A stretch of DNA of 64,000 nt, from assembly GCA_964542915.1 (NCBI GenBank), contig CAZIVP010000003.1, positions 1 to 64,000 on the forward strand, read 5' to 3'. The translations under genes were made by a program, and so were the position numbers. The DNA is from CAZIVP01 sp964542915 (lineage in GTDB: Bacteria; Calditrichota; Calditrichia; Calditrichales; Calditrichaceae). Every line of letters begins with the position of its first letter. Within the stretch, counting starts at the first letter, position 1. Below the pieces are notes generated by a model that had not been told where the DNA came from, ran no database searches, and worked only from the letters and a program-made list of their open reading frames with translations. Shown here piece after piece: positions 48,281 through 56,236 of this stretch.

Positions 48281-51200
48281 TTACCATTTCAACTCCGGAA
48301 GTTTACGTACCAGAATATGCGTATCGCGATTGGGGCCGGTGGGCCCCCAGTAATTGAAATGATACGTGAACTGGCCGTAGCCTCCGACCATCAGATTGGG
48401 CTTGAGGCGCGTGCGCGTCAAACTGTTATGGCCTCCCGCGCGTCGATTTTTACGCAACGGCGATTTCGGAACGGAATAGGTTCGTTCCGGAGAATGGTAC
48501 TGGATACAGATGCCTCTGGGGATGCGTGCGCTTACGCAGGCGCGCGTAACAACCACGCCGTGGTCGTTATAAACTTCGACCCAATCGTTATCGACGATGC
48601 CCAGTTCTTCGGCGTCGCGATCGTTAATCCAAAAGGGCTCCACCCCTCGGGAGAGCGTCGTCATACGCTGATTGTCCCCATACGTCGAGTGAATGTGCCA
48701 TTTGCCGTGCGGCGTCAGATAGTTGAGCATCATAGCCTTATCTTTTTCCTCGGTCAGGGCCAGGTCCGCATAGCGACCCGGCGTCGGTTTGGGCTTGTAG
48801 GTCGGCAGATGCTCGCCGAATTGAATGTAGCCGGGATGGTCCAGATAAAAATGCTGCCGCCCGGTCAGCGTCCGCCAGGGCACCAGCCGCTCCACATTGT
48901 AGGTAAACGGGCTGTAAGCCCGTCCGTCGCTGATCAAACCGGACCACATGGGGCTGTTAACAAATCGCCGCGGCTGGGATTGTAAATCTGTAAAGCTGGT
49001 CCGGACGGCGCGCGCCTTTTCCGCCAGATCCGCCAGTGGTAAGCCGACCTTCGCTTCCATATTCTTATATGATCGGTAAGCCAATTCGCCGTTGGTGACG
49101 GTGGCCAGATTCAAAATAACGTCGCAAACGGTTTCATCCTCATCGAGCGAGGGATAGGATTGGCCGTTCCAGGACTGTACGGGATGGGAAAGCAGCATGG
49201 CGTCGTATAGGTCATCGATCTTATAATGGGTACCGTGTGCGCCCAGCCCCCGTTCGCGTGCGCCTCTGCCGAATGAGATGAATTGTTTATACAGATTTTT
49301 ATAATCCCGGTAAACTAGGTTGAGTTTGGGCATGGTCTTACCCGGCACCGGTTCGGCCTCCCCCTTCATCCAGTCCGTAACGGCGGATTGACTGATTTCA
49401 TCCGGTGTATCATGCGCCAGCGGTTGCACCACCAGATCGGCTACGGGCTCCGGGAAGTGTTTTTCCGCCAGTTGCGAAAATTTTTTAGCAATCTGTTTGA
49501 AAATCTCCCAGTCGCTTTTTGATTCCCAACAGGGCGGTACGGCCTTCGATAGCGGATGGATAAAGCTATGCATGTCGGTGGAATTAAGATCGGATTTTTC
49601 GTACCAGGTGGCGGCCGGCAGCACAATATCCGAATAGAGGGCTGAGGTGTCCATTCGGAAATTCAAATCGACGATCAAATCCATTTTGCCCTGCGGGGCC
49701 TGTTGCCGCCACGCCATTTCCTGCACATGATCACGGGCGAAATTTTCGTCGCCGACAGTGTTGGTATGCGTGCCCAGGTAATGTTTGAGAAAGTATTCAT
49801 GGCCTTTGGCGCTTGCCATGAGCGCATTGCCGCGCCAGATATACCATACCCGCGGCCAGTTGGCTTCGTTGTCGGCATCCTCAACAGCAAAACGCAGTTT
49901 ACGTTCTTTGAGCTGCTTCGCCACATAATCGGTGATCGTTTGCGGATCCCTGGATTGCGTCGCTCTGCGCGCCTCTTCCGCAATTTCGATTGAATTCTTA
50001 TTGAACTGCGGATAAAACGGCAGCCAGCCGTTCCGCACGGCTTTGATTTGTAAATCGATGGTATGGCCCTGCGCCAATGAGCCGTCGGTTTGACTTGCGG
50101 GAACGGTATGGTAGTCGGTAAATGCTTTTTCATACCGCCACTGGTCGGTATGGACGTAATGCCAGCTTGGCGCGTTTTGCAAGCGGGAGGCGGGATACCA
50201 GTCCTTGGCAAAGGCAATCGCCGACCAGGATTCTCCGGGTGCGAGCTTTTCCTGCCCCACATAGTGGGCCAAACCGCCTCCGTTGACGCCGATACAACCG
50301 CAGAACATCAGGGCATGGATCGCCGCCCGGTACATCAAGTTGCCGTGATACCAATGGTTAACGCCGGCACCGATGATCACCGTACACTTTCCGCCGGTGC
50401 TTTCGGCGGTATGCGCCCATTCGCGTGCAAACCTGATCAGATTATCACGGGAGAGCCCCGTATATTTCTCGGCCCAGGCCGGCGTATAAGGGGCGTCGGG
50501 GTCGTCATAATCTTGCGGATAGTCGCCGGGCAATCCCCTGCTAACGCCGTACTGCGCCGTTAGAAGGTCGTAAGCCGTTGTAACCACTACGACGTCGCCG
50601 TCCGCGGTTCGAATCTTTTTGACCGGCACATGGCGGGTCATAGTCCCGCCAGCGGAAAAATCGTCGAATCGAACCGGCTTCAAACCGTCGTTATCATCAA
50701 TAAAAGTCAAAACGGGCCGTATTTCCGAACCGTCTCTGCCGTCTTCCAGTTTCAGATTCCAACGACCGTTTTCGCGTCCCCAACGATGGCCCACGCTGCC
50801 CAGCGGCATTTTGGGTTTATGCGCCGTTTCATCCCACATCAAAAATTTCCAATCGCCGTTTTCCTCCTCTGCGTATCGTTCAAGTCGGCCCGCCCGTAAC
50901 AATTGGCCGGCCTGCATGACGCTTCCCTCTTGCTTCAGTTCCACCAGAAACGGCGCATCGGTGTACCGCCGGAGATAATCCATGAAATAGGGCGTAGCCC
51001 TGTTGTGGTGAAACTCTTTGAGGATTACATGATTCACCGCCATCCACCAGGCGCCGTCCTGTCCGGCGTTAATTGCCATCCATTCGTCGGCGTATTTGGA
51101 AACCTGGCTGAAATCCGGTGAAAAGACGTACATTTTGCTGCCATTATGGCGTGCTTCTGCTGCAAAGTGGCAATCCGGTGTACGGGTCATATTCAAGTTC

Positions 51201-51919
51201 GAGCCCATCACCGCCAGCATTTTAGCGTTGTACCAGTCCGCTGATTCCTGGACGTCGGTTTGTTCGCCCCAGGTTTCGGGCGAAGCCGGCGGTAAATCGC
51301 AATACCAGTCGTAAAACGAAAGCGAAACGCCTCCCATCAATTGTAGCATGCGCGCGCCCGAGGCGTAACTGATCATGGACATGGCGGGTATGGGCGAAAA
51401 TCCGGTAATGCGGTCCGGGCCGTGTTTTTTGATGGTATGGATATTGGCCGCCGCCATAATTTCCAGAACCGTATCCCAGGATGCACGTCTAAAGCCGCCT
51501 TTTCCGCGCGCTTTCTGCCAGCGTTTGCGATGGTCGTCGTCTTCAACCAGCGACCGCCAGGCATCCACCGGATCGTCATACTCCCGGCGGGCCTGTTTCC
51601 AAAGATCCAACAGCGCGCCGCGTACATACGGGTATTTAACCCGCAAGGGACTGTACAGATACCAGGAATAAGATATGCCGCGCTGGCAACCGCGCGGTTC
51701 GTAAGGCGGCAGTTCATGTTCCAGCGAAGGATAATCCAGTCCCTGCATCTCCCAGGTTACGATGCCGTCTTTAACGTGAATATCCCAGGTGCAACTACCG
51801 GTGCAATTGACGCCGTGGGTGCTGCGTACGATTTTATCATATTGCCAGCGATTACGGTAAAATTGTTCCCAGTCCCGTTGCTTCGGGACCACGTCGTCGC
51901 GTATCCATTTATTATTCAT
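48281..51919 (-). CDS. narG: respiratory nitrate reductase alpha subunit (Mo-bis-PGD)
   Basis: A 1212-residue catalytic subunit. The N-terminal [4Fe-4S] site FS0 is H35, C39, C43 and C78 (THGVNCTGSC). The molybdenum ligand is D208 in SFYDWYCDLP, the NarG hallmark. It reduces nitrate to nitrite. There is no Tat signal, unlike outward-facing archaeal NarG, so nitrate is reduced inside the cell and NarK is needed. The start is placed at the ATG starting MNNKWIRDD, which overlaps the narC stop by eight bases after GGTGGAG. A 45-residue in-frame upstream extension lies within narC and is not protein-like. Confidence 0.97.
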   Translation of the reverse strand: MNNKWIRDDVVPKQRDWEQFYRNRWQYDKIVRSTHGVNCTGSCTWDIHVKDGIVTWEMQGLDYPSLEHELPPYEPRGCQRGISYSWYLYSPLRVKYPYVRGALLDLWKQARREYDDPVDAWRSLVEDDDHRKRWQKARGKGGFRRASWDTVLEIMAAANIHTIKKHGPDRITGFSPIPAMSMISYASGARMLQLMGGVSLSFYDWYCDLPPASPETWGEQTDVQESADWYNAKMLAVMGSNLNMTRTPDCHFAAEARHNGSKMYVFSPDFSQVSKYADEWMAINAGQDGAWWMAVNHVILKEFHHNRATPYFMDYLRRYTDAPFLVELKQEGSVMQAGQLLRAGRLERYAEEENGDWKFLMWDETAHKPKMPLGSVGHRWGRENGRWNLKLEDGRDGSEIRPVLTFIDDNDGLKPVRFDDFSAGGTMTRHVPVKKIRTADGDVVVVTTAYDLLTAQYGVSRGLPGDYPQDYDDPDAPYTPAWAEKYTGLSRDNLIRFAREWAHTAESTGGKCTVIIGAGVNHWYHGNLMYRAAIHALMFCGCIGVNGGGLAHYVGQEKLAPGESWSAIAFAKDWYPASRLQNAPSWHYVHTDQWRYEKAFTDYHTVPASQTDGSLAQGHTIDLQIKAVRNGWLPFYPQFNKNSIEIAEEARRATQSRDPQTITDYVAKQLKERKLRFAVEDADNEANWPRVWYIWRGNALMASAKGHEYFLKHYLGTHTNTVGDENFARDHVQEMAWRQQAPQGKMDLIVDLNFRMDTSALYSDIVLPAATWYEKSDLNSTDMHSFIHPLSKAVPPCWESKSDWEIFKQIAKKFSQLAEKHFPEPVADLVVQPLAHDTPDEISQSAVTDWMKGEAEPVPGKTMPKLNLVYRDYKNLYKQFISFGRGARERGLGAHGTHYKIDDLYDAMLLSHPVQSWNGQSYPSLDEDETVCDVILNLATVTNGELAYRSYKNMEAKVGLPLADLAEKARAVRTSFTDLQSQPRRFVNSPMWSGLISDGRAYSPFTYNVERLVPWRTLTGRQHFYLDHPGYIQFGEHLPTYKPKPTPGRYADLALTEEKDKAMMLNYLTPHGKWHIHSTYGDNQRMTTLSRGVEPFWINDRDAEELGIVDNDWVEVYNDHGVVVTRACVSARIPRGICIQYHSPERTYSVPKSPLRKNRRAGGHNSLTRTRLKPNLMVGGYGQFTYHFNYWGPTGPNRDTHILVRKLPELKW

Positions 51920-52793
51920 GCATCTCCACCCGATGTTGGATTTTAGCGGCGCGAAGCCGACTCGTTTTGAGCATGGTTTTGCGTACGTCCCGCAAACGAT
52001 CGTTCCAGAACCGGTCGAATAAGACCAGTAGAAGAATGGCGCCGGCGACGCCAATCAGTATAAAATTGACCGTTGTCGCCGTTGGCGCCGGAACATCCTT
52101 TTTGGTTTCTTCTTTTAAAAAGGCCACAAGCGCCAGGACTTCCTCGCCGGTTAACGTTTGATTTTCATAAATCGGTTGCATGGTCAATCCGGGCGGCGCC
52201 GACAGCCAGCTTGTCAACGCTTTGCGCCCGCCCAGCCGGGCGTATGCGCGCGTTAGATTAGGTCCGAGCGTTCCCCCGCCGAACAGCGTATTGATCGAAT
52301 TGACCGTATGGCAACCGACGCAGGACGGTCCGCCGTTCTTCAGTATTGTTTCGCCCATGAAAAGCGCTCTGCCCTGTTTGATATCCTCCGGCAATAGGGG
52401 CCGTTCGCTGATTTGCAAACCGGCGAATTGTGATTTTTCCTTTTTGGATTCCACGGCGATCAGATCGAGGAGCCGTTTAGCAAGGTCGCGCGTCATGCCC
52501 GGCGAGCGGGTCATCACGGCGCCGCGCGATTCCTTCTGTAATTTCACGGCGTATGGATCGCCGCTCTTTAACACGCCTTCGGGGTCCATCAGCCAGTTTA
52601 CCAGCCATTCCCGGCTCTGGCGCTGGTTGACGTTTTTCAAATCCGGACCGGTCAGACGACCGCCGCCAATGGTATGGCAGTTGGCGCAGTTCTTTTTGAA
52701 GTATTCCGCCGCATCCTGTCCGTGAGCCATTACCGTAAAAAGCAGCGTGATCCAAATCAGGTTTGGCATGCTATGGCAAAATCGTTTACCCAT
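51912..52793 (-). CDS. narC: diheme cytochrome c of the nitrate reductase operon (NarC-like)
   Basis: A 293-residue cytochrome with a signal peptide (LIWITLLFTVMAHG), two heme c sites, CANCH (about 36-40) and CVGCH (about 161-165), and one C-terminal membrane helix (VNFILIGVAGAILLLVLF) followed by a basic tail. It is the first gene of narC-G-H-J-I-K, the same order as the Thermus nar operon, where NarC is a diheme membrane cytochrome needed for the reductase. It could connect alternative complex III or a dehydrogenase to NarI or to a downstream reductase. Confidence 0.88.
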   Translation of the reverse strand: MGKRFCHSMPNLIWITLLFTVMAHGQDAAEYFKKNCANCHTIGGGRLTGPDLKNVNQRQSREWLVNWLMDPEGVLKSGDPYAVKLQKESRGAVMTRSPGMTRDLAKRLLDLIAVESKKEKSQFAGLQISERPLLPEDIKQGRALFMGETILKNGGPSCVGCHTVNSINTLFGGGTLGPNLTRAYARLGGRKALTSWLSAPPGLTMQPIYENQTLTGEEVLALVAFLKEETKKDVPAPTATTVNFILIGVAGAILLLVLFDRFWNDRLRDVRKTMLKTSRLRAAKIQHRVEMHE

Positions 52794-53231
52794 GAATGCA
52801 ATCCGGTTCGTTTGTTAGCTGTCGGTTTTCATTTGGTTGTATAAATGGTCAAATCCTATGCCAGCGTATGCCGGCATTGATAATTGACCAATATAAGTCA
52901 CTGAAATTTTGAAACTTAGAACAATAACAAGATAGTGAGCTAAACGATAATGTTGGTTTCAGAAAGCGATCATTTGTATACACGCGTATGCACCGTAGCG
53001 CCAAATACGGACAAACCCCTTGCTATGCAAGACATCCCGAGTGCATAGTAACGTACGCAACCGTTGTCCGGCGGTTTTGAGCTGGTATTTACGGCGGTCA
53101 AAAAAAAGAGATTGATATCAACCTCTCAGAATATGCGGTGAGCGCAACACGTTTCATCGTGTAACAGGACCTAGACTCGGTCTCTCTGAACCATTCAACA
53201 GACCATCATCAAATTTAGGGGAGGCAAGCTT
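52794..53231. other. divergent regulatory region between narC and the AHSA1-like gene
   Basis: It should contain the nar operon promoter. An imperfect FNR/CRP-like sequence, TTGATAATTGACCAA (52877-52891), is visible but deviates in its right half. Closer to the AHSA1-like gene is a near-palindrome AGAGATTGATATCAACCTCT (53107-53126) with the perfect core TTGATATCAA. No small gene recognised. Confidence 0.4.
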
Positions 53232-53666
53232 ATGCCGGCATGTTTGCACAAGATAAAGATTCAGGCCGCGCCGCGAGCGGTTTTCGATGCCTGGACAACA
53301 GAGAAAGGAATATCCGCCTGGTGGACGAAAGAATGCCGTATGTCACAAAACGAGAGCGGCGTCCATATATTTGTCTTCGACAACGGCAACGTCAAATTTC
53401 ATTTCCGCATCGATGAACAAATCCCGGCCAAAACCATCCGGTGGACCGGTATTGCTGCGGACAAAATGCCGCAAGAATGGGTAGGCACGCGTATCGAGGT
53501 TGATATTAACGCCAGCGAAGGATCGACAATCCTGAAATTCGGCCATATCAACTGGCAGTCGACTCAGGGCCTATTTGCACTTTGTAATACCACCTGGGGC
53601 GAGCTTATGTACCGTCTGCGGGATCATTGTGAAGGCAAGGGACGCGGACCGTTGTTTTTCGGTTGA
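53232..53666 (+). CDS. SRPBCC/AHSA1-family protein
   Basis: A 144-residue START-like fold protein of the activator-of-Hsp90-ATPase homologue group: IKIQAAPRAVFDAWTTEKGISAWWTKEC opens it, then IRWTGIAADKMPQEWVGTRI and a final helix LFALCNTTWGELMYRLRDH. It probably binds a small hydrophobic ligand; the function is unknown. The ribosome-binding site is GGGGAGG. It is transcribed divergently from narC and has no partner. Confidence 0.82.
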   Translation: MPACLHKIKIQAAPRAVFDAWTTEKGISAWWTKECRMSQNESGVHIFVFDNGNVKFHFRIDEQIPAKTIRWTGIAADKMPQEWVGTRIEVDINASEGSTILKFGHINWQSTQGLFALCNTTWGELMYRLRDHCEGKGRGPLFFG

Positions 53667-53789
53667 AGGCCTTCGCCCGGAAATAGGCATAGCGATGGCA
53701 TCACTTTTTGACAATCCATATAGAGCGTTTTACAAAACGATTGCATTCTCTTTCAGAGTAGACACCAAAGAAGTGCGGCATTGTCTATG

Positions 53790-54152
53790 TCATAGAGACC
53801 GGCTAACAAATTCCAGATAGGCCCGTAAAGCTTCCGCATGATTATGGCGATCATCCCGGGCTGCGTATAGTAACGTCAGCGGGGATTTTTCCACGTATTG
53901 AAGCAGCCGTTCGATCGCTTCTTGTTTGCGTTCCAGCTCCTCGCCATACCGGTGTTTAAAAATTTCCCACTTTTTCGGATCGTGATTAAACCAGCGTCTC
54001 AATGAAGTGCTTGGTGCAATATCTTTTAGCCACTCATCGATTCGGGCTTTGGATTTGGACAGACCGCGCGGCCATAAACGGTCTACCAGAATACGCACCC
54101 CGTCCTCCTCTTCCGGTTTATCATAAATCCGCTTTGTTTTGATATCATACAT
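53790..54152 (-). CDS. DUF488 family protein
   Basis: A 120-residue DUF488 protein, recognised by TKRIYDKPEEEDGVRILVDRLWPRGLSK, the WFNHDPKKWEIFKHRY block and TLLYAARDDRHNHA near the end. The family is small and cytoplasmic and its activity is not firmly established. The chosen ATG begins MYDIKTKRIY; five more in-frame residues upstream are possible. It is the last gene of a minus-strand run with the sigma-like and two-component genes. Confidence 0.87.
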   Translation of the reverse strand: MYDIKTKRIYDKPEEEDGVRILVDRLWPRGLSKSKARIDEWLKDIAPSTSLRRWFNHDPKKWEIFKHRYGEELERKQEAIERLLQYVEKSPLTLLYAARDDRHNHAEALRAYLEFVSRSL

Positions 54153-54203
54153 ATTTATCCATTGCACTGTAGCGTTTCCGCCTGTTTGAAACGGTGCTGA
54201 TTT

Positions 54204-54776
54204 TTAACGTATTCCACGCTCGCCCGCTTTCGCAATTGCAGACGTATATTCAATTTGGCGCCAAAGATGGCGCTGATAGCGGTCTCTTGCCCTATGAATG
54301 ATCCGTACGGTTTCATCGCCTGTATAGGGCGTTATCCGTGCAATTTCTTCTACGGAGAGGCAGGCAATATCTCTTAAAATAAAACATAACCGCAATGCAA
54401 ACGGTAGATGTTCCATGCATTTCAGATAATCACGGTCGTCGAGGGTGCGCAGACACAGCTCGATGGCCTCTTCATCCGGTTTCTGCCGGGCATCGATTTT
54501 TTCGTACAGGTAGAATGCGCTCTCTTCGGATTCCGTGTTCGTCTCGGGCGGATCGGCGTTGCGGCTGTGCAAATCCAGTAATGCCTCAACGCCCAGTTTA
54601 AATAGCTCAAATCTCTGATTTTGTTGCGTATTTGCCCTCCGTCGCATTTTTGCTGCCGTTTTTTGCAGTAACTCCATCGCCTGGTGATGGTCTTGAGTCA
54701 TTTGTTTGAACAAAACATACAAGACCGGCACATCGTTTTTAAATTGCCGCTCTCCATAGGACAAATGATCTTTCAA
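54204..54776 (-). CDS. divergent ECF sigma-factor-like protein
   Basis: About 190 residues. The C-terminal part, LPFALRLCFILRDIACLSVEEIARITPYTGDETVRIIHRARDR spread over about 135-177, has the layout of sigma region 4 helix-turn-helix (LPxxxRxxFxLRDIxxLSxEEIA). The N-terminal part (RFELFKLGVEALLDLHSRN) only faintly recalls the end of region 2, and promoter-opening motifs are not evident. A TTG six bases after GGAGGT is taken as start; no ATG fits as well. It may be a true ECF sigma factor, a sigma-like adaptor or an anti-activator. It sits 44 bp after the response regulator gene, suggesting the same signalling unit. Confidence 0.62.
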   Translation of the reverse strand: MKDHLSYGERQFKNDVPVLYVLFKQMTQDHHQAMELLQKTAAKMRRRANTQQNQRFELFKLGVEALLDLHSRNADPPETNTESEESAFYLYEKIDARQKPDEEAIELCLRTLDDRDYLKCMEHLPFALRLCFILRDIACLSVEEIARITPYTGDETVRIIHRARDRYQRHLWRQIEYTSAIAKAGERGIR

Positions 54777-54820
54777 AATGGACCTCCGATATGCGTGTCT
54801 ATTCTTAGATTGATTAACCT

Positions 54821-56236
54821 TTAGAAGATTTGATTTGCCGTTGTGCGGCGATCGATTTGCAATTTGCGCATGATGCGCTGCAGGGCGGCGCGGGTCAGCC
54901 CGCATAGTTCCGCCGCCCGGCTGATATTTCCGCCGGTGCGGGCAAGAATATCTTCCAGATATTGCTCCTGAAAGGATCGTATGGCTTGTTTTTTACCTTC
55001 CTCATAGGAGCGCGGCGGACCGGTCGATTGGGCTTGCATGTTTTGGCCGGGAAGACCGAGATGCTCCGGCTGGATCGCTGCGCCGTTACTGATAATGACG
55101 GCGCGCTGAATGGTATTCTCCAATTCGCGGACGTTGCCCGGCCAATCGTACTGGAGCAGCGTATCCAGAACGGCGGATGTCAAAACCGGTTTTTTAGCTT
55201 CGGAAGGTAAAAACGACTCCGCCGCCCGGTTCAAGAAATGTTCCGCCATCACCGGTATACCGTTTTTGCGCTCCTTCAACGGCGGCAGCTCCATGCGCAC
55301 CACCTGAAGGCGGTAAAACAAATCTTCCCGAAACCGGCCCTCTTTCACCTGCGAAATCAGATTTTTATTACTTGCGGCGAGCAGACGAAAATTGACCGGC
55401 ACATCACGGTCGCCGCCCAATGGTCGCACCGTTTTTTCCTGAAGAACCCGCAGCAGTTTGCCCTGAAAAAGCGGCGACATGGAAGCGATTTCATCCAAAA
55501 AGACCGTACCGCCGTCGGCCTGTTCGAACAAGCCGGTTGCATCCCGATTGGCGCCGGTGAAAGCGCCCTTGCGGTAGCCGAATAACTCCGATTCCAAAAG
55601 CGTATCGGGCAAAGCAATACAATTAATAGCCACAAACGGTGCATCCCTGCGCTTGCTATAGCGGTGAATCTCCCGGGCAATCAGCTCCTTGCCCGTTCCG
55701 CTGGCTCCTTCGATAAGCACAGGAGCGTCGCTCGGCGCCACGCGCTTTACCAACGCCAAAACGTCTTTCATTTTCTGATCGACCGCGATCATGGAAGGCG
55801 GCTGTCCCAGGCCTTCAAACCGCCGTTCGTTGCGTCGTGAAAAAATATTGAACGCCATGCGTTTGACGGTATCTATGACTTCATCATTATCGAACGGCTT
55901 GGTAATGAAATGGGCCGCGCCCTGTTGCAAAGCCTGAACCGCTATTTCGATGGTACCATGCCCGGATATCAACACCACTTCCGTTTCCGGCCATTTGTTT
56001 TTAATCGTCTGCAGCAATTCGACGCCCGACATACCTTCCATCTTGAGATCGGTCAGGATCAGGTCAAACGCATCCCGCTTCATAGCGTTCAACGCCCCCT
56101 GACCCGAATACGCCGTATGCACCAAACAACCCAATCCCTGGATCAGCCGCTGAAGACCGCGGCACACATCTTCCTGATCATCAACCACCAGAACCTGCAT
56201 GTCCTGCAGTTCTTCCGGTAATCCATCATTATGCAT
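54821..56236 (-). CDS. NtrC-family sigma-54-dependent response regulator
   Basis: A 471-residue regulator. The receiver domain (1 to about 125) has D19/D20, phosphoacceptor D63 and K113. The AAA+ domain has Walker A GASGTGKE (177-184), the sigma-54 contact loop GAFTGA (224-229) and Walker B VFLDEI (245-250). The Fis-type helix-turn-helix is at the C terminus (NISRAAELCGLTRAALQRIM). It activates sigma-54 promoters when phosphorylated by the kinase encoded just upstream, whose stop it overlaps by eight bases. The ATG beginning MHNDGLPEEL, with AAGGATGG upstream, was chosen over in-frame upstream starts. Confidence 0.93.
   Translation of the reverse strand: MHNDGLPEELQDMQVLVVDDQEDVCRGLQRLIQGLGCLVHTAYSGQGALNAMKRDAFDLILTDLKMEGMSGVELLQTIKNKWPETEVVLISGHGTIEIAVQALQQGAAHFITKPFDNDEVIDTVKRMAFNIFSRRNERRFEGLGQPPSMIAVDQKMKDVLALVKRVAPSDAPVLIEGASGTGKELIAREIHRYSKRRDAPFVAINCIALPDTLLESELFGYRKGAFTGANRDATGLFEQADGGTVFLDEIASMSPLFQGKLLRVLQEKTVRPLGGDRDVPVNFRLLAASNKNLISQVKEGRFREDLFYRLQVVRMELPPLKERKNGIPVMAEHFLNRAAESFLPSEAKKPVLTSAVLDTLLQYDWPGNVRELENTIQRAVIISNGAAIQPEHLGLPGQNMQAQSTGPPRSYEEGKKQAIRSFQEQYLEDILARTGGNISRAAELCGLTRAALQRIMRKLQIDRRTTANQIF

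Noticed and set aside
51920..52054. 45-residue N-terminal extension of NarG
   Set aside because: It lies within the narC coding region, is unlike NarG N termini, and a good start with ribosome-binding site exists at 51919.
52877..52891. FNR-like site TTGATAATTGACCAA upstream of narC
   Set aside because: Left half fits TTGAT but the right half does not match ATCAA with a 4-base spacer; insufficient to call an operator.
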